A DNA stretch of 64,000 nt from Bemisia tabaci (Eukaryota; Arthropoda; Insecta; Hemiptera; Aleyrodidae): the NCBI RefSeq assembly GCF_918797505.1, contig NC_092800.1, forward strand, positions 21,075,313 through 21,139,312. Reading direction: 5' to 3'. The notes under the pieces were generated by a model, which was not told where the DNA came from, ran no database searches, and saw only the letters and a program-made list of their open reading frames with translations. Shown one piece after another: positions 55,564 to 64,000 of the stretch (positions are counted from its first letter, which is position 1; the number at the start of each line of letters is the position of its first letter). The position numbers and the translations under genes were made by a program.

Positions 55564-56419
55564 GATTCTCGGCTAAGCCACTCATTGCGTTCATGGGAGA
55601 CTGGACATTCAAACCGAGCTTGTCAGCGCACTCGCGGGTGATCAGAGTGCCTTGTGAGGCTGAATCCAAAATCCCGCGGACCAAAACCGATCCTTGCGAG
55701 TTTTTATGCGCAGTCTGGCGGTGGCCAAGAGAATGGTAGAAAGAAGTTTTGCTGGTGCTCAGCAGGACCTTCTTCTGGGAGGAACCTGAGGACGCCGGGC
55801 TGTCAGGAGCAGCATCCGAGTCGTCAGAGTTGTTTGCCGGAGACTCTTCGTGGAGAAGAGTGTGGTGCTTTTTGGAACAAAGCATGCAACGGCGAGGTGA
55901 GACACACGACTCGACAAAATGAGTGTTCAGACAGTTAAAACACCTACTTGCACCCTTTATGAATTCTCGACGCTGAGAAATGGGTTTGGCGCGAAAGGCG
56001 GAACAGTCAAAGAGTCGGTGTCTTTCTGGGCAACACGGGCATTGCGGTTGGCGTGCGCGGTCGGTCTGAGGCTTGCTGTGATCGTCTCTATCCTCTTGCT
56101 CGTGCTCAGAGGAGGAGTCAGAGCTATCAGACGACCCATCGCATGATACCAAAACTTTGGTGCCGTTGGGTGAGCGAGACTTGGCTCTGGAGCCTTTGGC
56201 TCTATTTTTGCGGGGTGCGGGTTTGGCGTTGGTCTCATGGCATGAAACTAGAGCCTTAGCCTCTCTGCGATTGGGAGGGCTATCTTCGGTGCTGCGACGT
56301 TCCTTCTCCAGGAAGCTAAGAAGTTCGTCGAGCTTGGGGTAAGAGGGATCAGCTCCTCGGTAGTCCTCTAGCCTTTGCTTCAGGCGAGTGGACAATTTTC
56401 GCACTATTAGGGCGCTCAA
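55415..56419 (-). pseudogene. BEL/Pao gag C-terminal half with zinc knuckles and protease start
   Basis: The 334-codon frame continues the gag in a new phase (KLSTRLKQRLEDY, LDELLSFLEKE). It then shows three zinc knuckles: C127-x2-C130-x3-H134-x4-C139, C160-x2-C163-x3-H167-x4-C172 and C178-x2-C181-x3-H185-x4-H190. An acidic, serine-rich linker lies before them (residues 93-120). From about residue 245, GILDSASQGTLITRECADKL matches the active-site region of BEL/Pao proteases, with D252 the likely catalytic aspartate. The listed ATG is only where the open phase begins. Gag packages RNA and the protease would mature the polyprotein, but both are broken by frameshifts here. Confidence 0.82.
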
Positions 56420-57266
56420 CAGACCACTGTAAGAGTCTGGAGGGTGACCGAGGGCTTGGAGCGCTTGGGAATGTTCCCTGATCTTGGTGATCAGCGCAGG
56501 TTATTTGCTCGAAGCGCTGGGCATCAGGAAGGTCTAGGAGGCCATTATAGTGATGAAACACGTGGCGACGCTCAGAATGGTACCGTTCACAGAGCAACGT
56601 CCAAGCGACGTCGTAATTGGCATCTGTGATGTCTAGCCCGGTGATGAGCGCAAGAGGGTCACCTTTTAGGCTGCCGAGCAAATATTGAAATTTCTGGACT
56701 GCCAGGAGTGAGGGGCTGGTGTGAACTGATGCCTTGTAAAGGTTATACCAGGTTCGCCATGCGCCCAAATCTCCGCTGAATTTTGGGAGCTCTAACTTTG
56801 GCAGGCGGATGGAGGACACGGAGAAAGAAGTATTGTTGAGCGTGGAAACGCCTGCTAAGGCGGGCAGCGTCTTCCGCAGGAATGAGCGCTGAGCTTCATC
56901 GAAGAGGCGGTCAAATTCAGCCTGCAGAATTTCCACCTCAATCTCAGACTCGGGTGGCAGAGAGGTATTCAACAGGATTATTTGATCCTGGAACTCCTCG
57001 AAGCGTTCTCTCAGCACGTCTAAACGATTGAAGGACGGCCGGAAGGTCTCTATTTCTTCCGCTGGGATCGCTCGGGTAAGGTCGGCGTGAATGGCTCTCA
57101 GCTGTGAGAGCACCATCGATCTTTTAGCCTTCAGCGAGAGCGAGGATATGCGCGTCGCTATATCCAAATCGCCGTCGTTCTGATTGGAGTTTTCTCCGCC
57201 TTCTGCCATACTGGAAAGTTGGAAGCAAGTGGCGTGTCCAGAGGACTGATGTCTGCCGTCTTTCAA
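56349..57266 (-). pseudogene. BEL/Pao gag N-terminal half
   Basis: The frame opens 22 bases after the primer-binding site. The more likely start is Met20 (MAEGGENSNQ). Residues 20-125 are predicted helical and charged. Residues 154-230 hold RLPKLELPKFSGDLGAWRTW and FQYLLGSLKGDPLALI, the hallmark blocks of the gag domain of BEL/Pao elements (DUF1759 type). At about residue 260 the recognisable gag sequence moves to another phase (the frame at 56419-55415), so one or more small indels lie at about 56420-56510. Beyond that point this frame is nonsense. Confidence 0.82.
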
Positions 57267-57287
57267 GGAAGTGTGCTTGCCTCAAAA

Positions 57288-57306
57288 GATCCGGCTCGGA
57301 GGACCA
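57288..57306 (-). other. Primer-binding site, tRNA-Tyr-like
   Basis: The plus strand reads GATCCGGCTCGGAGGACCA, the form of a tRNA 3' end including CCA. Its complement on the minus strand, TGGTCCTCCGAGCCGGATC, lies four bases after the upstream LTR. It resembles the tRNA-Tyr 3' end (TCCGGCTCGAAGGA), with one apparent mismatch by memory. Confidence 0.7.
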
Positions 57307-57310
57307 TATA

Positions 57311-58297
57311 TGTGCGCGCAGGCACGTAATTTCAAGCGCGCAGGACGGAGAGCAGCACCGGGTTGTAAGGCCGGCGATGGAAGCTCATCCGAGCGCTTGA
57401 GTGGACTGGATCAGGCGGTGGGCGCCTGATAGGCAGGCAATCCGCGACAGTGGGCGCGGCGTCTTCAGTTTGTGCGCTTGAAGCGCGGTGAAGACCCCCA
57501 AGGGATACCCCCAGGGCTTGCCTAAGCGAATCGCTCGGACGGATGTCGCGATGAGGCGATTGCGAGTTGCTCCGTGCAGCGCTGTAAGCGGCCAGGCACG
57601 GGAGCCACTGTGGAGTCAACGGCGTTGGGAGCTGGACTGAGAAGTCAACAGCGTTGGGAGCCGGACTGAGAAGTCGACAGCGTAAGAAGCTGGACTGGGA
57701 AGTCGACGGCGTTAGGAGCCGGACTGAGAAGTCGACAACGTAGGAAGCTGGACTGGGAAGTCGACGGCGTTAGAAGCCGGACTGAAAGTCGACGGCGTTA
57801 GAAGCCGGACTGAAAAGTCGACAGCGTAGGAAGCTGGACTGTGAAGTCGACGGCGTTAGAAGCCGGACTGAAAGGTCGACAGTGTTAGGAAGCTGGACTG
57901 TGAAGTCGACAGCGTTGGGCGCTGGACTGGATACTTCTTCTTGAAAACCTGAAAGAGAAGTGGTGAAAATTCACTTACCAAGGTGCTCAAGCTTGGTTGA
58001 GGAGTGAATGGTGGATCACACTTGGCATGGGCCGCGCCGCTGGGATGCCGTCAAAATCAGACGACGGGTGAGAGCGGCGGAACGTCTAAAGCTGGGTGCG
58101 TCAACGCGATCTAGCGGACAGCGGTTGTCGCGACGCCGCGAGGTGGGCGCGCGGGTTGCGGGGGGAGCGCGGCCGCGAGAAGATGAGCGCGGTGGCGAGG
58201 GAGGGGGGAGCGCGGGTCGCGGGGAAGGAGCGATCGCGGCGCGGAGTCGGCCGACGGCGAGGCCGGTGCTGGCCGAGCCATGTTCACGGCGTGAACA
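57311..58297 (-). repeat. BEL/Pao 5' LTR (upstream LTR in element orientation)
   Basis: 987 bp with the same ends as the other LTR. Differences seen by eye are six or so single-base changes or indels, for example GGCAGTGG versus GGCGGTGG, AGTGTAGGA versus AGTGTTAGGA, and GAGCGACCGC versus GAGCGATCGC. It is followed outside by the target duplication ATGCA. Confidence 0.93.
57612..57930. repeat. LTR-internal tandem repeat, 11 units of ~29 bp (5' LTR)
   Basis: Same array as in the 3' LTR, with the same unit order and one extra T in a late unit. Identical unit number in both LTRs means no slippage since insertion, apart from that base. Confidence 0.9.
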
Positions 58298-58485
58298 ATG
58301 CAATTCCATGGCGCTTGGGTCCGTTTGATAGAAATACGTCCAATTTTTGTCTTAAATTTACAGTTTTTAGCGAGTAAAATAGAAACTATGAATGGATAAT
58401 CGGGGTTTTCCTCCAAGACAAAAGAAGTTGCAGCAATCTCAGCAACATTGCAATGCTAGTGGTTCCTTTTTGCAAAATGCAATCC

Positions 58486-58860
58486 AAATAATGCTTAGAA
58501 TAGCAAACATCAATTACAACTTTCACAGAAAATTGTTAATTTTAAAGGAGAACGACCTTGATAACATAATTACTGTACGTATACGCATAGCATTATTTTT
58601 TAAAGCAAAGCAGAAGTTGCACTGTAATTGAGTTGGTGCTCTCCTGTTAAATTCTGTCCAAAAACTGTTGGAGAACAAAAGGCAGATAAATGTGCCTACT
58701 TAAAGCACCGACCGGAAAGTAGCCACCGGCGCAAGTTCGTGCTTCCCATTAGGAACCCCGTTTTGTTATGAGATTTAACTTCAGTCGTTAAGCACAGGTA
58801 ACAGCCGGGACGCTGTCCTGCCCGGAAAACTCTCCCCCTAAAAAAGGGACACGTTTTCTG
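58486..58860. other. Intergenic, nothing recognised
   Basis: AT-rich sequence between the nested block and the hAT MITE; no features. Confidence 0.45.
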
Positions 58861-59024
58861 CAGTGGCGTAGCGTGTTTTGCGATATATCGATGTTCTGCC
58901 ATTTAAACCTATCGTAAAGAATCGATTACCAAGGTGTTCGTTGCGAACACCCTGATTATCGATCCTTTTCCATAGGTTTAAATGGCACAACAATCGATAC
59001 ATCGCAAAGCACGCCACGCCACTG
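58861..59024. mobile_element. hAT MITE (CAGTGGCG ends), copy 3
   Basis: Starts CAGTGGCGTAGCGTGTTTTG and ends CACGCCACGCCACTG, with a perfect 8-bp repeat, GTTTTCTG, on both sides (58853-58860, 59025-59032). The central GTGTTCGTTGCGAACACC is again palindromic. Confidence 0.93.
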
Positions 59025-59418
59025 GTTTTCTGCTCCGAGCCGGAGCTAAACCTCATAATGAAATCCAAAACCAGATTCAAGCCGTTAAATGGATCCTGGA
59101 GGACAGGACAGGCAGGGTAGAGATAATATTTTGACATTTACAGTTAACGCCGGAATAAGCTGTTGTGAAGGGGGAGGGAGGGAGAGAGGAAATTATTTGA
59201 GAGCAGCTACTCGTCTCTCGTTCCGGCATCCCTCGAAACCCCTCCAGGGATCGGCGTAATCCTTGTCGTCACCCTTAAGTAAATAGGGCTTAATCACACC
59301 ACGGAGTAAGCAGATTATTGCAACCACACAGTTAATTCATTTGTTTCGGGGGCGGCTCCTTAACCTCGTGTTACGGCTATTGCGGAGGACTTAATGATGA
59401 TTAAGGACGTCCTTAACA
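59025..59418. other. Intergenic, nothing recognised
   Basis: A purine-rich stretch lies at 59168-59190. No gene. Confidence 0.45.
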
Positions 59419-59672
59419 CTGCCGTGCTAAGGATGAACGCCGTATACGCCGCCAGACGTTGCCGTATCTTCTTGAATGAAAACAGATTTTACTGAAAACA
59501 TTGTGAATATTTTTACTGCGTTTTTTTCAGACAGTTTTGTTTGGTATTTAATCTAAAATATCTGAAAATTTCAAGATGAAATATACAAAACTTTCTTCAG
59601 AAATACATGTTGTATCCTGTGAAACTTGCCAACTCTCGAATGTTCATACGGCGTTCTTCCTTAGAATAGCAG
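59419..59672. mobile_element. CTGCCGTG-ended MITE, copy 6
   Basis: Starts CTGCCGTGCTAAGGATGAAC and ends GGCGTTCTTCCTTAGAATAG then CAG. Inner blocks GACGTTGCC / GCCAACTCTCGAATG match other copies. Confidence 0.85.
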
Positions 59673-59698
59673 AACGGCCCTCTTCCCTAAAGGTGTAC

Positions 59699-59917
59699 GC
59701 AGAGTTGCCAAATTTTCCTTGATAAAACACGTATTTTTGACAACATTCACGAATATTCTTCCTTGAAATTTTCAGATATTTTAGATTGAATCGCGTACAA
59801 AATTGTTTGAAAATTTTAGAAAATAATATTCCCAATTTTCCCAGTAAATTCGGATTTTATCGGCGGAGACTTGGCAACGTCTGAAGGATTATACGGCGTT
59901 CTTCCCTATCACGGCAG
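59699..59917. mobile_element. CTGCCGTG-ended MITE, copy 7 (left end worn)
   Basis: The left part starts at GCAGAGTTGCCAAATTTTCC, without the terminal CTGCCGTG. The right end is intact: TATACGGCGTTCTTCC then CACGGCAG. It lies 26 bases after copy 6 in opposite interior orientation. Confidence 0.78.
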
Positions 59918-60814
59918 AGTAGGTGTAAACAGGTCAGGTCCCTTAAATAACGATACAAAAATAATACTAAAATAGAAATTTGGCAGCTTCCGAAAGCTCA
60001 TCGTGTGTTCTTCCTTAACACGAAAGTATAGTCTTCATTTCATCGGTGGCGGTGAACTTGTAACTTGCGGAGGGATTGGGGCCGGGGGGAGGGATGAAAA
60101 GTTCCGCTCGAAATTGAGAGAGTCCCGATAATTTTTTCGATTTGGCAGCCGAACAGACGAGGTAACGGGGCAAAAGGATTGCCCATAAAAAGGAGACAGC
60201 TCCGAAATGAAGCTGAAGTGGAGAGGTGAGTAAGTGACACCGTCTCCCGACTCGTCGCCCCCCGACGCGAGGGCGCTATCCCGACCCCCGGATGAGCCCC
60301 AAAGAGTGCGAGTTCACATGCAAAACAGGGCTCACGCGGATATTGAGATTCGCCTTTACGTCAGGGGCGACGGACTGTGCCGAGCCGGGCGCCCCGGGAA
60401 ACGAGGGGAGGGAGGGGGAGGGGTGGTAAGGGGGGTGAGGGGGGATCCCGGAAAAGTATGGGCCTCGAGTGCATTTTTCTCTGACGACGGTTTCATCTTT
60501 TTAATCTTCATTTTTTGTCAACGGTCGCCCCCCCCCCCTCCCTTCGCCCTCTGACTGCAGAGTCACCCGCTCCCGAGAGCCGAGACGCGTCAAGTATATT
60601 GAGCTCTGGGCGTTGCCAAAATTGAACTGTTTGCTTTTAAAAGGACACAATCTTTGCAAAAGTTTTAAAAATAAAATAAAAAGCACTCTTCTTTTTGGTT
60701 AAATTGTTCAACAACAACAACAACAAAAAATCACGACTCAGTTTAACTATTAAGGGCAATCTGGTCAAATCCGAAAAAAGAAAGAAGCGACCTCTGCTTC
60801 CTGTAGGACTGTTT
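59918..60814. other. Intergenic with GC-rich block
   Basis: Bases 59980-60025 resemble one more worn right end (GAAAGCTCATCGTGTGTTCT). Bases 60240-60590 are GC-rich with G- and C-runs and a 106-codon frame without motifs. A CAACAACAACAACAAC run lies near 60710. Confidence 0.5.
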
Positions 60815-61075
60815 GGACCGCGTTAAGCAGAAAGGAACAAAGCCACATCAGCTATTGCCAAAATTTAATTTGGCAATTCAATTATTTACGAGAGAACGTT
60901 TGAGCGGATTCTTTTGAATATTTTAAGGAATTTGCTTCGCACTATGCAGAAAATTCGCTGAAATTTGCACAAATCTCCGCACGATCGTTTTCAAAAAAAA
61001 TTTAAACTGCACAATTCAATCTGGCAATAGCTGATGTGGCTCGGTTACTTTCTACTGAACGCGGTCATGGCTTGA
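60815..61075. mobile_element. MITE, GGACCGCGTT-ended family, copy 2
   Basis: Starts GGACCGCGTTAAGCAGAAAG and ends TTTCTACTGAACGCGGTC. Shared interior blocks with 3295-3547 are AGAACGTTTG, GCAGAAAATTC and CAATAGCTGATGTGG. The flanks do not show a clear target duplication. Confidence 0.8.
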
Positions 61076-61308
61076 TCCTATATTGTATGATTCAATCCTA
61101 GTTCATAGACTTCCAAACAAAAAAGTTTGGTCAATGGACCCCTGAAAAAGAAATTCCTTCCATCGACCAAAAAGCAATCATCGAAAACGACGAAGAATCA
61201 ACTTTTAACGTCTGGATACAACTATTCGTACTCAATGGATGTCCGTATTGCATACGACGAAAATTGAAGGCGTTTCGGTTTCCGTTGCATTCACGGCATT
61301 TTGCGGGT
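61076..61308. other. Short spacer, nothing recognised
   Basis: No recognisable features. Confidence 0.4.
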
Positions 61309-61555
61309 GGCGCACAGTGGATTGAGTCAATAGGAGAGGTCGGACAAAATTTGAAAACTTTAATAGCTTATAACTGCGTTTATAAAATTTTTGAGGTTCT
61401 AAAAGTGGTTCTATTGGTTTCCTTGGGAAATGTTCTGCCTGAAGGACCCCTTAAAATTTAAAATTAGACAAAATAAACATCAAAATTTGCAGTTTCAGTC
61501 AACAATTTCATGCTCGACTCCGACCTCTGTAATTGACTCGATCCACTAGGCGGCG
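61309..61555. mobile_element. GATCGAGTCAAT-ended element, copy 5
   Basis: Starts GGCGCACAGTGGATTGAGTC then AATAGGAGAGGTCGG, and ends AATTGACTCGATCCACTAGG then CGGC. The interior AAGTGGTTCTATTGGTTTCC and AACATCAAAATTTGCAG blocks are shared with the copies at 45928 and 48686. Confidence 0.8.
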
Positions 61556-62693
61556 CATCGTAACTTAATACAATCCGATTTTTTCACCTAAATTTGACAT
61601 AGGTCTTTGTGTGACGTGTGGAGCCAAGGGCCAGGGACTTGCGGTACGAGAGGTTATTGAGGATTTTTGTACACTACGATACACGGTACTCCTAATAATA
61701 GAGCTCAGGGCAGTGGGCTGGAGGGGTCTATATTTATATGTGTACGTGTGTCTGTGATGAGGAGTGTTGGTGACTCACTTGACTCCTTCCACTTGTGCCG
61801 GCAGCAGAGTAGCCATTTACCAACGAGACTTGTAGTTTGCGAAATGCTTCAAACTTCACCAGTGCCCACTTCCACACGGTCTAATAATTGTGACCTATAT
61901 CCCGACAAAGACCTCAGACAGTTAAATAAAAATCCAGCATGCTGTCGTGAAAAAAATTCAGCTCCTGCATCGTCCGTTTGACACATCGATCATAAAACCA
62001 GTGTATTTGTGGGATTTGATCATGGTATGGGAATATTTCAGATTTGTTTTCCCCCATAAAAAAAAACGTGAAAACTTTTTCCGCGTTTATGTTTAATAGA
62101 AACATTATTGATGAACGTATTTTTTCTCTAAAAAAAGAATTATAATTACAGTCAAGAATTCACTTTAGGCTAAGATATTGATCGGACCAAACGACTAAAT
62201 TTCTACTTCTAAAGAGGTAGTTATCGGTAGTTGATGTAAATCAAGTAAATGGAACATTGAAATACATTTTACAAGGGAAAAGCATGATGATTTCAACTAT
62301 ACTCCTGGCAGATTTGCGTGCCAGCCAGAAGGGTGGTTGCATCTACTGGAGGTTTGGCTGACTCAACCGAATTTCATCTGGCTGACTCAACCATACATCT
62401 AGCTGGTGCAACCACTTTCCTGGTTGGGACGGAAATCAGCAAGGGATATACCATGTACTTCAAATTATCACCCTTTCTTTCCCTGCGCGTTTTTTCGTCT
62501 GAGAAACGATGGTTCATGTCTGAGAGCCTGACTGAGAAAAATAGTTATATGCATCTGACGCAACACTCTTATATTGAAAAGAAATATGATAAATAAAATA
62601 AAACCATGATTACAGGAGTTCATTCCGGCTTTTTCTCGACGCAGAAGCGAGAGTCGTTATTTTCCGGTCGATTTCCCGTTCCACGGCGCAAAT
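61556..62693. other. Intergenic, nothing recognised
   Basis: The repeated word GCTGACTCAACC occurs near 62357-62391. The 104-codon frame at 61667 and the 92-codon frame at 62318 lack motifs. Confidence 0.45.
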
Positions 62694-63481
62694 CTGCCGT
62701 GCTGAGAAAGAACGCCGTATGAGCCCTCAGACGTTGCCATATTTCCCTCAAGAAAACCCGAATTTACTGAGAAAATTTTGAATATTTTCCCTCAAGTTTT
62801 TCAGTAAATTTTTTTCACGATATAATCTAAAATGTCTGAAAATTTCGCGGAAAAATATGCACAACTCTCCTCGAAAATATATGTTGCATCGGGGAAAACT
62901 AAATTATATTACCAAAGCAAAGAAATAGTGAAAAACAAAATAAAAATTGTGCTTTAAACATTTTGGGACGAGGAAAGTGCCCAAAAATGTCGAACCAAAT
63001 CAAAATTAATAGAACGCCGTATGAGCCTTCAGACGATTCAAAATTTCCTTCAAGGAAAGCCGAATTTACTGAGAAAGTTGTGAATGTTTTCCCCCCAGTT
63101 TTTGAGTAAATTTTGCTCACGATGTAATCTAAAATATCTGAAAATTTCACGGAAAAATGTGCACAACTTTCCTCGAAAATACAGTACACCAAAATACACC
63201 AAATTTTGGAGTCTAAAAAATTATTTCGCTACTTGTTTCTATGTTCTTTTATCGTTTCTTTTAACTGAAGACTTTATTAATTTTTATATCCTTATAATTC
63301 TTTAAAGGTGAAAGTAATTTTATTTATCTCTTCATTTCATTTATTTTTTTTCATCAATGTTCTGGGTCTGGTTCCTTATAGTTTCTTCTTCAGCTCATTT
63401 TGCGTTCACAATATCAACATATATTCGGGGAAATTTGACAACTCTCGAATGTTCATACGGCGTTCTTCCTTAGCATGGCAG
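62694..63481. mobile_element. CTGCCGTG-ended MITE, copy 8 (composite)
   Basis: The left end, CTGCCGTGCTGAGAAAGAAC, and arm run to about 62900. A second left arm, GAACGCCGTATGAGCCTTCA, starts at 63012 and runs to about 63185. Unrelated sequence follows, then one right end (CGAATGTTCATACGGCG, GCATGGCAG) at 63435-63481. Two left arms and one right arm suggest partial tandem duplication or nested insertion. Confidence 0.72.
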
Positions 63482-63486
63482 AAATG

Positions 63487-63622
63487 AACTGCATTTTGCA
63501 ATTTGGAACTATACATTCTGGCTCTTCTAGAAAGACACGTATGTGCATAGGGAAACTAATGGCACATACGTTGTTTTTAAACCGGGCTAGAATTTATAGT
63601 TCCAAATTGCAAAATGTAGTCC
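63487..63622. mobile_element. ACTGCATTTTGCAA-ended MITE, copy 2
   Basis: Left arm AACTGCATTTTGCAATTTGG then AACTATACATTCTGGCTC; right arm inverse GAATTTATAGTTCC then AAATTGCAAAATGTAGTCC. It shares AGGGAAACTAATG and AAACCGGGCTAG with copy 1. Confidence 0.82.
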
Positions 63623-64000
63623 AAATCTTTTCCACAAAAAACCGGGGAAATCCGAGCCGAAAAACCACTCGAAAATTCGGCAACGTCGCAGAGCGCGCTC
63701 TGTGAAAAATGCCCGGCCTCACGCTCGAGCTCTTCCCATAATTTCATCCACTCGGAACGCATTCATCATCGAGCCGCAGCCCCTTCCGCCGCCCGCGCCT
63801 GCAACACGCAGAGCACGCCCGCGCGGCTTGTAGCGGGGACCCCCGCAACACGGCTCGTCGAAACCGTTTAATAGCCCCGTATCGCGCTCCCCCGGGATCC
63901 GCGGGGGTGGCCGGCCAATTTTTTCAGGTGAAAATATAGGGGTCGTATCCGCGAGGCCCTTAGCGCCTTCATCCTGGCTTCCGCTTCCCCGCGTAACAAA
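63623..64000. other. GC-rich end of window, nothing recognised
   Basis: CpG-rich sequence (for example CGCCCGCGCGGCTTGTAGCG near 63808). It could belong to a promoter or exon continuing outside the window, but nothing supports that here. Confidence 0.35.

Larger units (their letters stand above)
53510..58297 (-). mobile_element. BEL/Pao LTR retrotransposon, internally deleted, minus strand
   Basis: The ~4.8-kb element is bounded by LTRs that start TG and end CA on both strands and by a 5-bp duplication, ATGCA (53505-53509, 58298-58302). Inside, in minus orientation, follow a primer-binding site, a gag of BEL/Pao type with three zinc knuckles, an aspartic-protease-like segment, and then a non-family tail up to a G-rich polypurine tract. 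Reverse transcriptase, RNase H and integrase, which normally occupy some 3 kb, are absent. It could move only with enzymes supplied by a full relative. The LTRs differ at only a handful of sites, so insertion was recent. Confidence 0.93.
53392..58345. mobile_element. GGACGTATTT hairpin MITE, copy 4, split by the BEL/Pao element
   Basis: Left part AATTGGACGTATTTCTATCA then AAACGGACCTAAGCGCCATA (53392-53432). Right part ATGGCGCTTGGGTCCG then TTTGATAGAAATACGTCCAA (58309-58344). These are inverted repeats now almost 4.9 kb apart because the retrotransposon landed between them. Confidence 0.75.
53279..58485. mobile_element. Outer inverted-repeat element split by later insertions
   Basis: Bases 53279-53318 and 58446-58485 are perfect 40-bp inverted repeats beginning GGATTGCATTTTGCAAAAAG. 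AAAT lies outside both ends (53275-53278, 58486-58489), a possible target duplication. The ends resemble the ACTGCATTTTGCAA MITEs at 27532 and 63487. Removing the inner insertions leaves a few hundred bases. Confidence 0.72.

Overview
This is eukaryotic, AT-rich, intron- and repeat-dominated DNA. The open reading frames are short and mostly chance. There are many palindromic non-autonomous DNA transposons (MITEs), a BEL/Pao-type LTR retrotransposon, a Helitron-derived exon and a possible tRNA-derived SINE. There are no operons, bacterial-type promoters, CRISPR arrays or rRNA genes. The repeat mixture suggests an arthropod, and my impression of some MITE termini fits a hemipteran such as a whitefly. 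That is recollection, not proof. I see no complete host protein-coding gene in the 64 kb.

Left part (1-24 kb): two large hAT-like elements with CAGGGCCGGAT ends (1-996, left-truncated by the window; 16970-17858) and a truncated third (20453-21121), all carrying an internal ~60-bp tandem repeat. There is a 164-bp hAT MITE, four copies of a GGTAA/TTACC-rich CACTG-ended family (2088, 11223, 12366, 13251), two long hairpin elements (8812, 9863), the Helitron-type exon (5484-5975), and several single palindromic elements. A weak candidate first exon lies on the minus strand at 19784-20300.

Middle part (24-47 kb): more CACTG-ended MITEs, dispersed CTGCCGTG-ended MITEs, a tandem repeat that begins with a 32-bp palindrome (30410-31230), and a striking run of seven GC-rich mini-hairpins with three-base loops (32223-32376). 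A SINE-like tRNA relic follows, then a ~240-bp tandem array that was itself invaded by a MITE (35386-36922), and duplicated blocks around 38.5-40.8 kb and 45.3-46.2 kb.

Right part (47-64 kb): the main object is a three-layer nest at 53279-58485. A 40-bp perfect inverted repeat encloses a GGACGTATTT-ended MITE, which was split by a 4.8-kb BEL/Pao retrotransposon on the minus strand. The retrotransposon has nearly identical ~985-bp LTRs, a 5-bp target duplication (ATGCA), a primer-binding site resembling the tRNA-Tyr 3' end, and frameshifted gag and protease. Reverse transcriptase, RNase H and integrase are missing. The rest is dispersed MITE copies and unannotated AT-rich sequence.

The elements do not form a pathway. 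The layout records successive insertions of defective elements that would have to be mobilised by enzymes encoded elsewhere. Family membership and target duplications were read by eye; boundaries of degenerate copies may be off by several bases.
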